DNA of 62,665 nt from Pezicula radicicola (lineage: Eukaryota; Ascomycota; Leotiomycetes; Helotiales; Dermateaceae): assembly GCA_003008705.1 (NCBI GenBank), contig PDUO01000122.1, forward strand, positions 6,437 through 69,101. Reading direction: 5' to 3'. Shown in pieces: positions 60,566 to 62,665 of this stretch. The position numbers were made by a program, and so were the translations under genes. The notes under the pieces were generated by a model. That model worked only from the letters and a program-made list of their open reading frames with translations, did no database searches and was not told the origin of the DNA. Numbering within the stretch: the first letter of the stretch is position 1; every line of letters starts with the position of its first letter.

Positions 60566-62665
60566 GTAGTATTCTAATAATAAAGTTATATAAACTAGTA
60601 TATAAATTTAATATTATAGTTATTATTAAGTTAATCTTTAATAAAGTACTATTAATAATAATTTTATTAATTATATATATAAACTTTAAATTACTTTATA
60701 ATTATTTAATTAAACTTAGTATTATATAAAAGAAATATTTAATAATTAATATTATATACTTATATTAAATATATAAAAGAAGAGAGATTATAAAGATTAA
60801 ATAGATTATTAATAAAATTAACTTTATTAATATTATAATAAAAAGTAAAGTTTATAATACTCTTAAATACTTTATTAATATAAATTATATAAATTTAAAA
60901 GAGATTAAATAAATTAAATAAAGTAATAAAAGTAAAAATATAAAGAAGGAATAAAAGGAAGATTAATAAATAAGAATATAAGATAGAAAGTAAACTAGTA
61001 AACTAATATTAATACTAGTTTTAATCTATAATTAAATATAATCTATTAAGTTAATAATTTTAAAATTAGTTTAATATTATAATATTAATATTTAATATTT
61101 TATTTATTAATTATTTTATATATTAAACCTTATTACTCTAGTTAATTAGAAGTTTATAATCTATATTAAAATTAAATTTATTTAGAATTAGTTTAATAGT
61201 TAGTTTTAATTATAAAAACTACTCTCTTAGTTATTAATTATTAATAATTAATTAAATCTAATATTAATAAACTTATATATATTTATACTAAATAAGAATT
61301 ACTAGTTAAATATAATAGATTAATTAATAAGAATTAATATTAGTATAAGTAGTATATTAATATAAAAATTATAAGTATATTTAAAAATAAAAATAAATTT
61401 ATTTATATTAAACTAAAAATAATTAAAGTATATAATAATTTTAATAATTTAAAAAAAAAATATTATTATTAAATTATATTATTTAATTTTATTAATTAAT
61501 TTTAAAAAGACTTACTCTTATTTTATTAAAGAATTATAATAAGATTTAAAATTTATATTAAATATTAAAAAACTTTTTTTAACCTTAGTAAAGAATATAA
61601 AAGAAATAAACTTTATTATAAAAAAAGTTTTTTAAAAGATATTTTTAAATTATAATTATAATATCTCTTTATTTCTTAATTATTATAAAAATCTTAGAAT
61701 TTTAATTAAATTTATTAAAAGAGATTTTACTTTATAGTTTTAATTTAATTATATTTTATAACTTTTTAATATTATTATAATATTAATTAAAAATATATTT
61801 ATTTTATTAAATAAATATTAAGATTAATACTTTAATTATTATATTCTTATTATTATTAAATATTATTAAAATATATAATATTCTAAATATTATAAATCTT
61901 TTTTTAATAATTTATAATAACTAATAAAAATAATTTAAATAATATTCTTTTTAAAGATATATATTAAAGAATATATTAGAAAATAATTATTTAAAAGAGA
62001 GTATTTAATCTTTATAAATTATCTTTTAATTAAGATTAATCTAAACTTAAAAGTAATTAATATATATAAAGTTAAAAATTTAAATTACTTTAATTATAAA
62101 GGTTTTTTTAATTTAAAAAAGATTTAAATATTTAATAATAAACTTAATATTCTTATTAGAGAAGAAGATTTAAATCCTTTAATAAAAATAATATTATAAC
62201 TAATTAAAGTTTTTAAACTTATTATAAAATCTTAAATAATAGAAGATATATAAGTATCTAGTTATATTAATTTTATAATTAAATTTTATTTAATTTTATT
62301 AATTTTATATTTAAACTTAAAAATAAACTTTCTTTTATAAAATAAAAAGATATTATATAATCTTAATTAGTATATATTAAACTAAAGTAAAAAAGAAAAA
62401 TTTATTAATTTAAATAATAATATACTTTTAGTTATTAAGATCTTTTAGAAAATTAATAATTTTAATTTTATTATATTAATTAAAGAAAAAAATATAAATA
62501 CTTATATTCTCTTATTTATAAATTTATATAAAATAATAATAAAGAATCTTTTATAATTTTATTTATTTTAAATATAATTCTCTTTTAGTATTATATATAA
62601 TAGTATAATATAAATAAAGATTATTTAAAAAGTTAATTAAAAATTAAAAAAAGAAATTAATAAAA
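60566..62665. other. A+T-rich RIP-like block
   Basis: About 2.1 kb contains hardly any G or C. No gene or element can be recognised. It continues the A+T domain into which the copia element seems to have inserted. Confidence 0.75.

Noticed and set aside
60566..62665. Mitochondrial DNA insertion
   Set aside because: Extreme A+T alone does not show it; no mitochondrial gene is readable, and the block matches RIP-type DNA elsewhere in the window.

Overview
This window is nuclear DNA of a filamentous ascomycete fungus. Short introns of 46-128 bp carry GT...AG ends and CTAAC/CTGAC-like branch sites. The gene families are typically fungal: a Dcr2-type phosphatase, STAND/ankyrin proteins, vanillyl-alcohol oxidase, homogentisate dioxygenase and a Ty1/copia element. 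Nearly pure A+T blocks and many C-to-T type stop codons suggest repeat-induced point mutation (RIP). I cannot name the species; the content is compatible with a leotiomycete-like genome, which is inference.

Layout. About 0.4-2.4 kb holds an intact Dcr2-like phosphatase. From 2.7 to 16.7 kb there is a graveyard of decayed genes: a STAND-type N-terminal domain plus ankyrin gene, a Lys-rich repeat protein fossil, an ankyrin-SPRY gene, a CmcJ/AsaB-like oxygenase gene and an esterase-NB-ARC-TPR gene that contains a 35-base assembly gap. From 16.9 to 20.0 kb lies a divergent pair of intact conserved hypothetical genes separated by a microsatellite-rich promoter region. From 20 to 30.7 kb there are only relics (including an F-box gene), a dispersed repeat and an A+T block. 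An intact secreted FAD oxidoreductase sits at 31.0-32.3 kb. It is followed by a RING-ankyrin fossil, a small membrane-protein gene, a Ulp1-type protease fossil and further coding scraps.

From 40.0 to 52.1 kb there is a group of aromatic-metabolism genes: an intact seven-exon vanillyl-alcohol-oxidase-like gene, an unassigned broken gene, a Tri12-like MFS transporter with an in-frame stop, a homogentisate dioxygenase with an open frame but a Tyr where an iron-binding His should be, an alpha/beta hydrolase with one premature stop, and an intact six-exon dienelactone hydrolase. Together they would oxidise, cleave and hydrolyse a phenolic compound and move substrate or product. Several members carry transition-type damage, so the pathway is probably being lost.

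From 52.85 to 60.57 kb there is a 7.7-kb copia retrotransposon with 180-bp LTRs, its polyprotein on the minus strand and full of stops. Between the end of pol and the 3' LTR lies an almost intact long ORF on the opposite strand, with its own TATA-like box and pyrimidine-rich leader. The element also carries about 50 copies of CCGTA on one strand, regardless of coding frame. These two features are the most unusual signals in the window. The last 2.1 kb is nearly pure A+T.
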